The translations under genes were made by a program, and so were the position numbers. From positions 1 to 64,000 of the forward strand of contig CAZCUX010000028.1 of the NCBI GenBank assembly GCA_964502005.1: DNA of 64,000 nucleotides, in the 5' to 3' direction. How positions within the stretch are numbered: position 1 is the first letter of the stretch; every line of letters starts with the position of its first letter. The DNA comes from CAJWOS01 sp964502005 (GTDB lineage Bacteria > Myxococcota_A > UBA796 > UBA2385). The notes under the pieces are model-generated. The model worked only from the letters and a program-made list of their open reading frames with translations. It was not told the DNA's origin and did not search any database. Of this stretch, positions 9,248 through 18,389 are shown one piece after another.

Positions 9248-10174
9248 TCAGACGTTGCTGTACGGATTGCGAATGCGCAGCAACGGAAGCCCGCCTACTA
9301 GCTCACCCAGGCCTTTGTTGATGTCGACGGTAATGTCGAAGCCTGTGGCCCGAATGCGGGAGTAGTCTACCTCGTAGTCGCGCTTGTCTTCGTCGGTGCC
9401 GATTTCCGCAAAATGGACCAAAAAGTCGATGCGCTCTTGCAACAGGCGAATGATGTCTTGCTTTGTATAGTTCATCGAGTCGTGCCCGACATTGAAGACG
9501 CTGTGTTCCAGAGTCTCCCACCGGTCGAGCATATAGACGAACGCATTGGCGATGTCCGACACATGAATAAACGTACGCCGGAAGTGCTTTTCGTAGACCA
9601 CCATGAAGCGGTTGTGGATGGCCTGCCACGCAAAGTCATTGATCATCAGGTCGAGGCGCAGCCGCGGCGCCAGACCAAACGCGGTCGCAAATCGCATCGA
9701 AACACAGTTTCCACGCTCATGGCACATCTGCTCGGCGCGGGTCTTGGTCTCGCCATACAACGACAACGGATTGAGGGGAGTATCTTCCGTACAAATACCC
9801 ATCACCTCGCCGTAGTTTGAGCCCGTGCTGCCGTACAGCAGACGGGCACTGGCCGGCATGAGGTCGAGCACATTTCGCGTGCCATCGACATTCACTTCGA
9901 CCGCGCGCCGCGGCATCTTCTTGCAGAGCGGATACCCCACCAATGCCGCGAGATGAATGACTGCATCTGCATTTTGGAGGTGCGGCTTGAGGGCAGCCCG
10001 GTCGGTGATGTCGACTTCCGCAAAACTGAATCGCGGTTCAATAAACCACGGAAGCAGCGCGTGTCCGCCGAACATGAGGTTGTCGACCACATGAACCTGC
10101 CAGCCTTTGGCCAGCAGCCGCGGGACCAACATGGAGCCGATGTAGCCGGCGCCACCTGTTACAACGACACGCAT
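9248..10174 (-). CDS. NAD-dependent epimerase/dehydratase (extended SDR)
   Basis: An extended short-chain dehydrogenase of 308 residues, acting on a nucleotide sugar by family inference. The NAD-binding motif GGAGYIG is at residues 7-13, and D31 follows the second strand as expected for NAD. Catalytic residues are S116/T117 and the YxxxK pair (Y140, K144 in LYGETK). FRRTFIHVSDIANAF and an NVGHD motif are typical of UDP-glucose 4-epimerase-like enzymes. It lies about 20 bases after the end of the cyclophilin gene and may share its transcript. It converges with the upstream oxidoreductase. The exact substrate cannot be read from the sequence. Confidence 0.88.
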   Translation of the reverse strand: MRVVVTGGAGYIGSMLVPRLLAKGWQVHVVDNLMFGGHALLPWFIEPRFSFAEVDITDRAALKPHLQNADAVIHLAALVGYPLCKKMPRRAVEVNVDGTRNVLDLMPASARLLYGSTGSNYGEVMGICTEDTPLNPLSLYGETKTRAEQMCHERGNCVSMRFATAFGLAPRLRLDLMINDFAWQAIHNRFMVVYEKHFRRTFIHVSDIANAFVYMLDRWETLEHSVFNVGHDSMNYTKQDIIRLLQERIDFLVHFAEIGTDEDKRDYEVDYSRIRATGFDITVDINKGLGELVGGLPLLRIRNPYSNV

Positions 10175-10194
10175 CCTTCACCTCGTCAACGCGT

Positions 10195-10947
10195 TTATTC
10201 AACCGTCGTGTGCTTGATGGTATCCAGTTTTGGGAACATGTCCGCCAAATAGACTTCCCCAAACTGCACCAAGGTCATCTGGTTGGGGCCACGTCCTTGG
10301 GGCGCGCCTTCCCCATAGCCGGAGTACAAACGCTTCACCACGTCGGCGCCTTCAACCACTTCACCAAACGGCGAAAATCCCATCGAATCCAGATTTTGGT
10401 TGTTCCCATGGTTGATGAAGACCTGGGTGGAGCGGCTATTGGGCCGTCCTGTCTTTGCGAAAGTGACCATCAATGGCGTGTTGGACTTGACCACGGGGTC
10501 GTCGGGGATGGTGGCCTCTTGCCACACCTTCGTGGCCGCCGGATAGGCCGAGATTCCGAACTGGACCATGAAGCCGGCGATATTGCGGAAGAACCGCGCG
10601 CCGTCGTAGTAACCTATCTTGCAAAGATTGTAGAAGCGGTCAGCGCCCTGGGGCGACCACGCGCGGGTGACGCGAATCGCAAATTGGCCCTGGGACGTAT
10701 CAAACCGGCAGGTGTAGCTTTCCGGTGCGGTCTCGGTCGCCAACGCAGGATTGGTGAACACTGCAGGGGCATTTTCCGGCAACGGCGTGGGCACCGGCTC
10801 TTCGGGAACCGGCGGCGCCAATTCGGCTTCTTTGGCGACAGGATTCGTTTCTTTGGCGACCGGCGCGTCTTTCTCGGTCTCGACAGCCGAGTCGCCGGTA
10901 CAGCCGGCGGCCAAAAACGCCGCCAACACAAAGCTGACAATACGCAT
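10195..10947 (-). CDS. Cyclophilin-type peptidyl-prolyl isomerase, lipoprotein
   Basis: A predicted lipoprotein of 250 residues with lipobox LAAGC (C16). A low-complexity Glu/Pro/Ala/Lys linker (about 20-75) precedes a cyclophilin domain containing GADRFYNLCKIGYYDGARFFR, MVQFG, STQVFINHGNNQNLD and FSPFGEVVEGADVV. The family catalyses cis-trans isomerisation of X-Pro bonds; this one would act in the periplasm attached to a membrane. The ATG at 10947 was chosen over a GTG four codons earlier because GGGAG sits five bases before it. The start of the active-site loop reads RFFRNIAGFMVQFG, close to the family consensus, so it is probably active. Confidence 0.9.
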   Translation of the reverse strand: MRIVSFVLAAFLAAGCTGDSAVETEKDAPVAKETNPVAKEAELAPPVPEEPVPTPLPENAPAVFTNPALATETAPESYTCRFDTSQGQFAIRVTRAWSPQGADRFYNLCKIGYYDGARFFRNIAGFMVQFGISAYPAATKVWQEATIPDDPVVKSNTPLMVTFAKTGRPNSRSTQVFINHGNNQNLDSMGFSPFGEVVEGADVVKRLYSGYGEGAPQGRGPNQMTLVQFGEVYLADMFPKLDTIKHTTVE

Positions 10948-11000
10948 GGATGCTCCCACGGTTTTCCCGGCCCTTTACACCCTTGCGCCGCCAATGACCA

Positions 11001-12656
11001 TCACAAAGCGCCCACGTCCAGTACCGAACCCGTCCGAACGGGACCGACGTCCAGGATTTCGCCGTCGCGCCAACGAATCCGAATGTTGTCCAACTGCACG
11101 GCTTTTCCCATGCCTACGTGAACTTCAGTGGCATTGGTACTGAATGTGCCAGCGGGGAGGTGCCACCGGTGTACCGCTTGTCCGTCAATGTCGACTTGCA
11201 CCTCGGCGCCGAGGTCCCGCGCGGTGCCGGTGAAGCGAAGGGTGACGCCGGGCCCGCACCCCCCTTCCGTGCGCCAAATATGCGCGACGAGGTCGTTGTA
11301 AGCAGACGTCCAGCCGAGCGTGACCACATCGGGGCGTCCACGGGCGGACAAGTCGCCCACAGCGACCGCTTTGGTGCCATGCGGCTCCATAAACTCCGCG
11401 AGGTCTGCGCCAGTGGATTCGGCGAGAATGAATCGAGGTGTCGATGGATTCGGTTTATACAACATGACCGCATCCGATTGGTTCACGCGGGGCCCCAAGG
11501 TGGCCTCCCCTTCGCCGACCGGCACGACGCTGAAACCCAGTACGAGGTCGTCGAATCCATCGCCGTTTAGGTCGACAAATCGGCTGCCCCAACTCGAGCG
11601 GCGCGCCTCGCTATCGACTTCAGGTATGCCGTAAACCGCCGCCGTTTCGACAAAGGTGCCGTCACCGAGGGCGCGCAGGAGCACGGGACTCCCGATGTTT
11701 GTGACCAGGAGGTCGGGCCGTCCATCTTGGGTGGGGTCGCCCACGCTCACGCCCATTCCGAAAATCGCGACATCGGCGCCATCACCTGTGACCGCGACAA
11801 GCTGGCCATCGTCATTTCGGATGGTCGCGTCGGGAACCAATAGGCCCCCGAAGTCGTTGGCCAAATGAAGGTCGAGGTCCCCATCTGCGTCAATATCGAC
11901 AGGCGCGGCCATAAAGCCGAGGGAGCTTTGCAGGGTGGGGGGCACGAGGTCTGTCCTGCGAATCCAATGGCCGTCCCCCGCATTTTCGTAAACATCGTGG
12001 CCATCGCCATCTACATCTCTGGCCTCAAACGCCGCGTCGGATATCGGCCAGTGGTGGCGTGTCACAAAAAGGTCCACGTCGCCATCATTTTCGATGTCGA
12101 ACGCGGTGATGGAGGTGGTGCTGCGACCGGGCTCTCCGAGAACCTTGACGGCGGGCTCGCCGGTCCCAAATCCGGTGAGAATGCGGTCGGGAAGCGACAA
12201 CACGACCGCCGGTTCCCCTGCATCGTAGACATCCGCGATCGCAACGGAGGAAGAAGGGCCGAGCCGCAAGCCGCTGTCGGTGACGGTTCCCGAGCCGTCT
12301 CCCCACCAAACGGTCGTGTCGCCAAACGGATTGGCGATGACAAGATCGAGGTGACCGTCGTTGTTGAGGTCAGCCAAGCCCAAGCCGGGGCCTTCGAGAC
12401 TTCGACGAATGGTGTCGAACGGAACATCGGCGGCCAAGCCGGAAATGGTCTGCACGCGCACCAAACGGAGCGGCGTACAGTCGCGAAACAATAGCGAAGC
12501 CGGCACGTCGACGGAAAAGACGGGCGGCGCAGCCGTGTCGGTGGTGGTCGCCGGGTCGCCCTCCGTCGTCTTGCGGGACGCGGGGCGATGACACGCACTT
12601 CCAGACAGAGCGACCAGGAGCGAATAGGGGGCGAACCAATCAAGGACAGGACGAAT
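11001..12656 (-). CDS. FG-GAP/VCBS repeat lipoprotein with ASPIC/UnbV C-terminus (CRTAC1-like)
   Basis: A secreted beta-propeller protein of about 550 residues. The leader FAPYSLLVALSGSAC ends in a likely lipidated Cys. Several FG-GAP/VCBS blades carry Ca-binding DxNxDG-type loops (ADLNNDGHLDLVIA, DIENDGDVDLFV, DIDADGDLDLHL, VDLNGDGFDDLVL). The C-terminus (GPGVTLRFTGTARDLGAEVQV onward) matches the ASPIC/UnbV domain found after such repeats. No ATG or GTG fits the start. A strong GGAGG (complement of 12663-12667) lies six bases before an ATT at 12656, and directly abuts a TTG at 12662. Either rare start is possible; an in-frame stop lies just upstream. Function is unknown, probably surface binding. 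Confidence 0.85.
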   Translation of the reverse strand: MRPVLDWFAPYSLLVALSGSACHRPASRKTTEGDPATTTDTAAPPVFSVDVPASLLFRDCTPLRLVRVQTISGLAADVPFDTIRRSLEGPGLGLADLNNDGHLDLVIANPFGDTTVWWGDGSGTVTDSGLRLGPSSSVAIADVYDAGEPAVVLSLPDRILTGFGTGEPAVKVLGEPGRSTTSITAFDIENDGDVDLFVTRHHWPISDAAFEARDVDGDGHDVYENAGDGHWIRRTDLVPPTLQSSLGFMAAPVDIDADGDLDLHLANDFGGLLVPDATIRNDDGQLVAVTGDGADVAIFGMGVSVGDPTQDGRPDLLVTNIGSPVLLRALGDGTFVETAAVYGIPEVDSEARRSSWGSRFVDLNGDGFDDLVLGFSVVPVGEGEATLGPRVNQSDAVMLYKPNPSTPRFILAESTGADLAEFMEPHGTKAVAVGDLSARGRPDVVTLGWTSAYNDLVAHIWRTEGGCGPGVTLRFTGTARDLGAEVQVDIDGQAVHRWHLPAGTFSTNATEVHVGMGKAVQLDNIRIRWRDGEILDVGPVRTGSVLDVGAL

Positions 12657-12730
12657 GTGCAACCTCCGTTCTTATCCTAGTCTATCACCCCCTGAACCGC
12701 CACAGCTGCGCGGCGAACGCCCAAAGGCCC

Positions 12731-15337
12731 TTAGTAGGCTTCAGGCGCACCGACGCTGCTTCCGGCCACACCTGCGATAGACGAGGCCGACAACAAGCCC
12801 GCAACGTCATAGCCACCCGCCGACACGAAGCCGCCATCTTCGACCACTGCGCCAATCGTGGTGCCGTCAAACACCGCGTCGAGGCTGGTCTCGCAGTCGT
12901 AAATGGCCGCGCCGCCTTCGAGACTTGCGCCGCTGAGGTCCACGCCGCCGCCATTGAAGCCGAAGAGGTCTTCCCCCAAGAACCCGAGCGGGCTGGTAGC
13001 GAGCCCGGTTCCATCGATAGCCACAACCGTCGTGGTGCTACCGTCGGCGCTCAGGCCGTCGAACTCGAAAATGCCGATGGGAGCGTATCCGAGGGGACTG
13101 GTGGCCAAGCCGGTGCCATCGAGGTTGAGGTCGTACGGGGTAAACGTGACCGATGTGAAGCCGAGGGGGCTGGTGGCCAAGCCCGAGCCACCAAAATCGG
13201 CGAGCGAGAGCGTTGTAAAGCCGAGGGGGCTGGTGGCCAAGCCGGTGCCCGAGGTTTGCAATGCAAGCTGAAGGTCCATCGTCGCGATGCCGAGGGGGCT
13301 CGTTGCCAGCCCCGTGCCGACGGAACCCGTGGGGTCGTCGACCAGCACACCCGGAAACACCGCAGCAGGCGTGGCCACAACGCCGAGGGGGCTCGTCGCG
13401 AGGCCCGTGCCACCGCTCATGAATGTGAAGGATGCCGCGACATCGCCATAGTCCGCATGTGCCGACTCATCCCAGAACAATGCAAGGCCAAACGAATCGG
13501 GAAGCTTGCCTTCGGCATCTGCTGCGCGGAAGATGGCTTCCAGAGCGTCTGTTGCACCCAACACACCGGTAGGATGGGCCATGACGCCTGTTGCATACGA
13601 CACGAGATTGGTTTGGATGGTCCAAGCGTGGCCCATGGGGTCGCCGAGGGTCACCCAATCGCCCGTGAGGAGGCACTTGCCCGTCTCGAAGTCCGTATCG
13701 CAATAGACCAACTGGGACTCACCGGCCGAGGTGATGGTCGAGAACACACGCACTGACGAACCAAAGATGTTGTCGACATCAAAGGCGGAGATTTCCGCTG
13801 CCGGACGCACGCGGCCGTCGCTTCCCCGCTGCAAAAACGGAGTGACCGCGACCCGAATGTCGGCATTGAGCTGCAGCGGCGCGTATTGGTCCGCAAAGAC
13901 CCGCGACGAACGGCGTACGTCGAGGTAGCCCCCACCGACACCATCGGCCGGCATCTCCAAGTTGTAGGGGCGACCGCCATACTGCAATGCAAAGGCGGCT
14001 TCTTTGGGCGTGGCACCTGCCGCCAACAAGCGGACTGCGGCACCGGTCGCGAGGGCCGTCGCTTGGCTGGTTCCTTCAAAGTACCAATAGCCGGTCTGGC
14101 TGGGGTCCTGCGGGGCAATGGTTTCCCCGAGGATGCCGTCGGGCCGGCCATCTCCCGTGAGGTCGACGCTCAGGTCGCCGCCCGGCGCGAGGAGGTCGAT
14201 GGCCGTCGAGAGGTTGCTGTAGGATGCTTTGTGCGCGATGTTAGCATAAAGGAAATCGTAATAAGCATTTGCATAGCCTGTATCCGGCGCCGAAGCACCC
14301 ACCGCGAACACATACGGCGCTGCTGCGGGCCAAGCCGCGTTCTCCGACCCCTGATTTCCGCTCGCGCCCAACATCAGCACCCCATTGTCATGCGCATATC
14401 GGATTGCCGTCAACAACATAGGAGACGGCGTATAACCAGGGGTGAACGCGAGGCTCAGGTTCAGGATGTCGGCGCCATTGTCGACCGCGTGGTAAATGCC
14501 CTGAATGAGATTGAACTCGGAGCCATGGTTGGTTTCGTCCAACACACGAACGGGCATCAAGGTAACATTCGGCGCAACGCCCTTTACTTCTCCCGAACTT
14601 GCAATCAACGATGCGACGTGGGTACCATGCTGGTGTTGGTCCAGCGGAATCAGGTCGCCGTCGGTGAAGTCGACCGGTGCGACGAAAGAAACGCCGGCGA
14701 GCGAGGGCGCCTGGACGTGGGAGGGCGTCTCCCCGCTCGCACATTCGTGGTCGACACACCATGTACGATAGGCGATGCCCGAGTCGATAACAGCGACCAC
14801 TACACCAGAATGGTCGACGGTGGTGTCCAGCGCATTGATATTGGTGAGGTGCCATTGCGACTGGTAGGGGTGCGTGGGAGTAGAGGACGTGCGGTTGCGC
14901 GCTTCTCCTTCTACGGAGGTATCGTCGGTTGCACCCGCCATCACGGCGTTGGGCGCCAGGGAGTCCACACCGGCATGGGCCACCAGGCGTTGGGTTCCGG
15001 CCGCGTCCGCCGCAAACAGCACGAACTGACCGTCCTGGGCCACCTGAAGGACCTTCACGCCTACATCCAGAGCGAGGTCATGCGCGTCTACGCCCGGTGC
15101 AAGGCGTGCCATCACTTGATGGGGCACGTAGATGGTGTCGGCGGTAAGCGGCGCGGGCGAGGGGACGGAGGCAACGGGCGCGCCATGGTCCGGAACTGCG
15201 TGTCGATGGGTCGTTTGACGAGCCACAGTGGACGCGGGGGACGACACTTCGGGCGTTTTATCCGTCGCCGAACGATAAAAGAGGAGCGCAGAGCAAATGC
15301 CAGTCGTCAACAAAAGATAAAAGTGAATTCGCTGCAC
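12731..15337 (-). CDS. Subtilisin-like (S8) protease with C-terminal GTGLATSPLG repeats
   Basis: An exported subtilase of 868 residues. I start it at the GTG at 15337, which has GGAG six bases upstream and gives a signal/anchor helix HFYLLLTTGICSALLF at once; a frame 47 codons longer has no such leader. A prodomain-like region precedes the catalytic triad: D185 in AVIDSG, H237 in HGTHVA, S424 in EGTSQA, with the oxyanion Asn in GASGNQG. After the protease core (ends about 480) and a beta-rich region, residues about 640-790 carry six copies of a near-identical decapeptide G(T/S)GLATSPLG separated by 10-25 variable residues. The C-terminus is Gly/Ala/Val/Ser-rich. No known sorting tail is visible. 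It may be cell-surface or secreted. Confidence 0.9.
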   Translation of the reverse strand: MQRIHFYLLLTTGICSALLFYRSATDKTPEVSSPASTVARQTTHRHAVPDHGAPVASVPSPAPLTADTIYVPHQVMARLAPGVDAHDLALDVGVKVLQVAQDGQFVLFAADAAGTQRLVAHAGVDSLAPNAVMAGATDDTSVEGEARNRTSSTPTHPYQSQWHLTNINALDTTVDHSGVVVAVIDSGIAYRTWCVDHECASGETPSHVQAPSLAGVSFVAPVDFTDGDLIPLDQHQHGTHVASLIASSGEVKGVAPNVTLMPVRVLDETNHGSEFNLIQGIYHAVDNGADILNLSLAFTPGYTPSPMLLTAIRYAHDNGVLMLGASGNQGSENAAWPAAAPYVFAVGASAPDTGYANAYYDFLYANIAHKASYSNLSTAIDLLAPGGDLSVDLTGDGRPDGILGETIAPQDPSQTGYWYFEGTSQATALATGAAVRLLAAGATPKEAAFALQYGGRPYNLEMPADGVGGGYLDVRRSSRVFADQYAPLQLNADIRVAVTPFLQRGSDGRVRPAAEISAFDVDNIFGSSVRVFSTITSAGESQLVYCDTDFETGKCLLTGDWVTLGDPMGHAWTIQTNLVSYATGVMAHPTGVLGATDALEAIFRAADAEGKLPDSFGLALFWDESAHADYGDVAASFTFMSGGTGLATSPLGVVATPAAVFPGVLVDDPTGSVGTGLATSPLGIATMDLQLALQTSGTGLATSPLGFTTLSLADFGGSGLATSPLGFTSVTFTPYDLNLDGTGLATSPLGYAPIGIFEFDGLSADGSTTTVVAIDGTGLATSPLGFLGEDLFGFNGGGVDLSGASLEGGAAIYDCETSLDAVFDGTTIGAVVEDGGFVSAGGYDVAGLLSASSIAGVAGSSVGAPEAY
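12983..13411 (-). repeat. Six-copy 30-bp coding repeat encoding GTGLATSPLG
   Basis: Copies lie near 12983-13012, 13088-13117, 13160-13189, 13220-13249, 13289-13318 and 13382-13411, with start-to-start spacing of 105, 72, 60, 69 and 93 bases. All spacings are multiples of three and in frame. Base differences between copies are almost all synonymous (the only residue change is Thr to Ser in one copy), which suggests selection on the peptide. Confidence 0.9.
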
Positions 15338-15642
15338 GAGAATCTCCGGGTAGTGTATTCGGTGACGCTGTTCCTTGGACGGCCCCCGAATTGGAAAGAT
15401 GAGGCAAATTCTGCACAATTTTTCGCCTCCAATTACAATCCAAGATCTGTGCCGAGGAGGGGCTATACGCGCACACACGATTGCGTTCTCGATTTCGGGG
15501 ATTCTCCATCCGGCCCTTCAATAGATTCTATTTGATGCCAACCATCTTCAGATGCCAAACGTCTGCTGCGGGATGTGGCCAGCCGCACCCCTCGATGACC
15601 CAAGCCAATGGCCCAAAATAGGCACAACCCAACAGATTTGGG
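15338..15642. other. Intergenic region between protease and kinase genes
   Basis: The upstream region of the leftward protease gene. It holds an imperfect inverted repeat at about 15401-15429 (GAGGCAAATT ... GCCTC) that could be an operator or an mRNA hairpin, and the end-of-gene hairpin of the kinase listed separately. No coding region is supported; short frames here are atypical. Confidence 0.4.
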
Positions 15643-15644
15643 TT
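15626..15644 (-). terminator. Hairpin at the end of the CheA-like kinase gene
   Basis: AACCCAA / TTGGGTT stem with a five-base loop. Read leftward it begins at the stop codon and is followed by a TATTTT run about seven bases on. It is a weak candidate for an intrinsic terminator. Confidence 0.35.
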
Positions 15645-18258
15645 ATGCAGCTTTACGGACCCAAATGCCCGCATTTCGGACAAACCGAAACACAAACGTC
15701 GTGCCTTTGCCCAAGGTCGATTGCACTTCGATGTACCCCCCGTGCGCAAGGACTTCGGCCCGCACGGCCGCCAGTCCTACGCCCCGTCCGGAGACTTGGG
15801 TAATCGTCGTCCGGGTCGACACGCCGTCTGCAAACAGGCCGTCGACCAGCTCCCTTTTCGTCGTGTGCGGCATACCAGCGCGTGCAAGCTGCGCGGCCAG
15901 GGCCGTCCAGTCGATGCCGACCCCATTGTCCGCGACCGAAACCACCAAAGTGTCCGCCACCAGCCGCGTCTCCAAGTGAATATGGGGCGTGTACGACGCG
16001 TCATCCCAATATGCGGGAATGCCGTGGTCGACTGCGTTTCGTACCACATGTCCAAGGTTGCTCCAGAACGCCTGCCACTCCCGCTCGTCGAGGTAAACGC
16101 CGTTGCCTTCGACGGTGAAGCGAATGGACTCCTTCATCAGGCGCCGCGCAATATGTTGCGCACGAACGGCCAAGCGTTGGAGAGCGGCTTCAGCAGGCGC
16201 ATATCGCCAATGACCGATTTGGTTCAGAATGTCCGTGCGTCCTGCGCGGGATAGAGCATCCCAGAGCTCTTCGAAGTCAGAGAGTGGAACCCGCACACAC
16301 GCAAGGTCAGTGTCTCCGCTGAGTGTGCGGTAGGTCTCGTCCAGCAGCTTCCACCGCCGGTGGAGCGCCGCAAGTGGAAGAGAGATATCGCCCACGCCGC
16401 GTTCCAAAATCTCGGCTTCTGTCGCGTGGGCACATTCCGCCAGCAGCGAAAGGTCCAAAAACAAGGCTTCGCCCTTGAGCGTATGCAGCATCCGACAGGC
16501 GAGCACCGCATCCAGCGGTTCGGCGGGATTGCACAACGCCGCGATGCGGGCGCGGTTTTCCTCCATGAACATCGCGAGGCCGAAGCGGTCGGACACCCAG
16601 CGATGGGCGAGCGCGAGGGTCTCGGTCTGCTCCCGCTGTGCGCGTGCTGCGGACTCTCGGTCGGTCACGTCCGCCAGCACCACCAGCAGGCCGGTCATCG
16701 TGTCGCCGTCGCCAAGGCGGACATAGGTGGCCTCAATTTCCTGGCTTCGAAGGCGAAAGCGCCGGGGGAGCTGGTCAATACACATTTCCTCGGGCAAAAA
16801 GCCGTCCAGCAGGCCATCAAAAGCGATTTCCCAGTTGGCCGCCACTTCGGGTGAAACGTGCGCGAGATGGTCGGCCCAGAGCGTCTCTTCGTCATAAGGC
16901 CCAAGCCAGTGTACAAGCATAGCGCTCGCGCCGGCGGTCATCCGACCCTGGGGGTCCAAAGCGACGACCCCGAGCGGAATGGCGTCCAACAGCCGCCGGA
17001 GGGTCTGGTTGGTGTGGGCGAGGGCGCGATTGACGTCTTCGAGGGTGTGGTTGGTGGTTGCGAGGGCGCGATTGGCCTCCTGGGCGTCGTTGACCCATGC
17101 AGCCAGAGTGCGTCGGTGACGCGTTTCCCACACCATGATGGCGCAGGCGCCGATGGCCAGGCCAACTACCCAAACGAGCTGAAACGCGAGGCTTTGCTGC
17201 TGCGACGACAACTCCGTTTCGAGCGCGGCCATGTCATACAAATAGACCAAATCCCAACTCGGGACACCCGGAATGCCGCTTCGGGACACCCTGCTCGCCC
17301 GCTCCCCGATACCGGTGGATAGGTTTGCGGCCTGCCGTGCGACCTCCGGCGCGCGTCGGTCAGCGACGACACTACCGGTGGATGGCACCACCAGCGCGAA
17401 CCGCGACGGTTCCCCCATCTCGACGCCATCTTCGACGGCCCGCTGCTGGTCTGCTTCGGTGACGATGAGGTACGGGACGCCGACCAAAAGGGCTTCCACT
17501 TGGTTGGCCCGAAACACCGCCGTCAGAACGCCGATGAGCTCGCCGTTTTCCCCTTCGCGGTACACAGGCACCGAAAACAGGTGTCCATGGGCATCGCGGT
17601 CATCGTGGCGAGATTTCGAGTAGTACTGCGTGTTGTCGCAGGTGCGGAGGTCCCCGGTCAAGGATGCGGGCACGTCATCGAGGGACGTGAAGGAAAACAC
17701 GGGGTAGTGCGTCGAAAACCATTGAAGTTGGGCCACCAGGGCGGCGTATTCTTCTCCTTCTTCTTCTTCGGGAAAGTCGGTGTCGTGGAGGACTTCTGGT
17801 GCAAGCGCGGAGCCACCGAGCACCAAGCTGTCGAACATAAAATACGGGACCTCGCCGTCTTCTGGCGAAAAGCCGCGGGTGGTGTAGTAAATTTCGGAGA
17901 CGGGGACGGCGAGCGCGAGGTTATTGTAGAACTGCTGGATGGTGTCGTGGGTGTCTGGTGTCATCCACCCCAAATCCACGGCTGAATCACCATTCATTGG
18001 CCGATTTTGGACAGGTGACAAGCGGCGAACGGGTGGAATGAGGGAAATGGCGCGCAGCGATCGGTAGAATTCGAGGAAAAAACGCTCGATTTCATCTGCC
18101 TTGGCTTCGGCGGCGCGATGCTCCCGTTCGCGAAACGCCCGAACCGTAGCTTCTTTTTGCTGGTGTGCATCCCAAACCAATAAAGCGCCCAGGACGGCAC
18201 ACAGCCCAACCACAATGGCCAACAGCGCCAACGGTGGGCGGGAGACGATACTGGACAT
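15643..18258 (-). CDS. Membrane-bound CheA-like sensor histidine kinase (sensor, PAS, Hpt, HATPase)
   Basis: A protein of 871 residues. TM1 (about 8-32) and TM2 (about 360-385) flank a 320-residue extracytoplasmic sensor, perhaps Cache-like. Next come a coiled coil of repeated Asn-His-Thr-Leu units, a PAS-like domain (LDAIPLGVVALDPQGRM), a second helix, and an Hpt domain with CRMLHTLKGEA (phospho-acceptor H592). The ATPase domain is CheA-like: LGHVVRNAVDHGI (N-box), VADNGVGID (G1), GRGVGLAAVRAEV (G2). There is no CheW-like domain, no HisKA and no receiver, and no response regulator gene lies beside it. It probably autophosphorylates on the Hpt His in a dimer and signals to an unlinked partner. 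The ligand is unknown. Confidence 0.85.
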   Translation of the reverse strand: MSSIVSRPPLALLAIVVGLCAVLGALLVWDAHQQKEATVRAFREREHRAAEAKADEIERFFLEFYRSLRAISLIPPVRRLSPVQNRPMNGDSAVDLGWMTPDTHDTIQQFYNNLALAVPVSEIYYTTRGFSPEDGEVPYFMFDSLVLGGSALAPEVLHDTDFPEEEEGEEYAALVAQLQWFSTHYPVFSFTSLDDVPASLTGDLRTCDNTQYYSKSRHDDRDAHGHLFSVPVYREGENGELIGVLTAVFRANQVEALLVGVPYLIVTEADQQRAVEDGVEMGEPSRFALVVPSTGSVVADRRAPEVARQAANLSTGIGERASRVSRSGIPGVPSWDLVYLYDMAALETELSSQQQSLAFQLVWVVGLAIGACAIMVWETRHRRTLAAWVNDAQEANRALATTNHTLEDVNRALAHTNQTLRRLLDAIPLGVVALDPQGRMTAGASAMLVHWLGPYDEETLWADHLAHVSPEVAANWEIAFDGLLDGFLPEEMCIDQLPRRFRLRSQEIEATYVRLGDGDTMTGLLVVLADVTDRESAARAQREQTETLALAHRWVSDRFGLAMFMEENRARIAALCNPAEPLDAVLACRMLHTLKGEALFLDLSLLAECAHATEAEILERGVGDISLPLAALHRRWKLLDETYRTLSGDTDLACVRVPLSDFEELWDALSRAGRTDILNQIGHWRYAPAEAALQRLAVRAQHIARRLMKESIRFTVEGNGVYLDEREWQAFWSNLGHVVRNAVDHGIPAYWDDASYTPHIHLETRLVADTLVVSVADNGVGIDWTALAAQLARAGMPHTTKRELVDGLFADGVSTRTTITQVSGRGVGLAAVRAEVLAHGGYIEVQSTLGKGTTFVFRFVRNAGIWVRKAA

Positions 18259-18389
18259 TCCAAAACCCCGAACGATGACGCTCCCTCGGACCGGCGACGC
18301 CGCCGATTGAGTCGTTCTCTTGGTCCCCCCCTTCGTCGTTTGCGCGACCCTTCGTTCCTCGTGCTGTCCTGTCGGGAGCCGCCCCTCCG

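Noticed and set aside
12983..13411. CRISPR-like repeat array
   Set aside because: Spacers are unequal, repeats are in frame and translate to one peptide in an exported protease; no cas genes.
13886..15535. 549-codon rightward frame over the subtilase
   Set aside because: Antisense to the catalytic core with all three triad motifs; no domain of its own.
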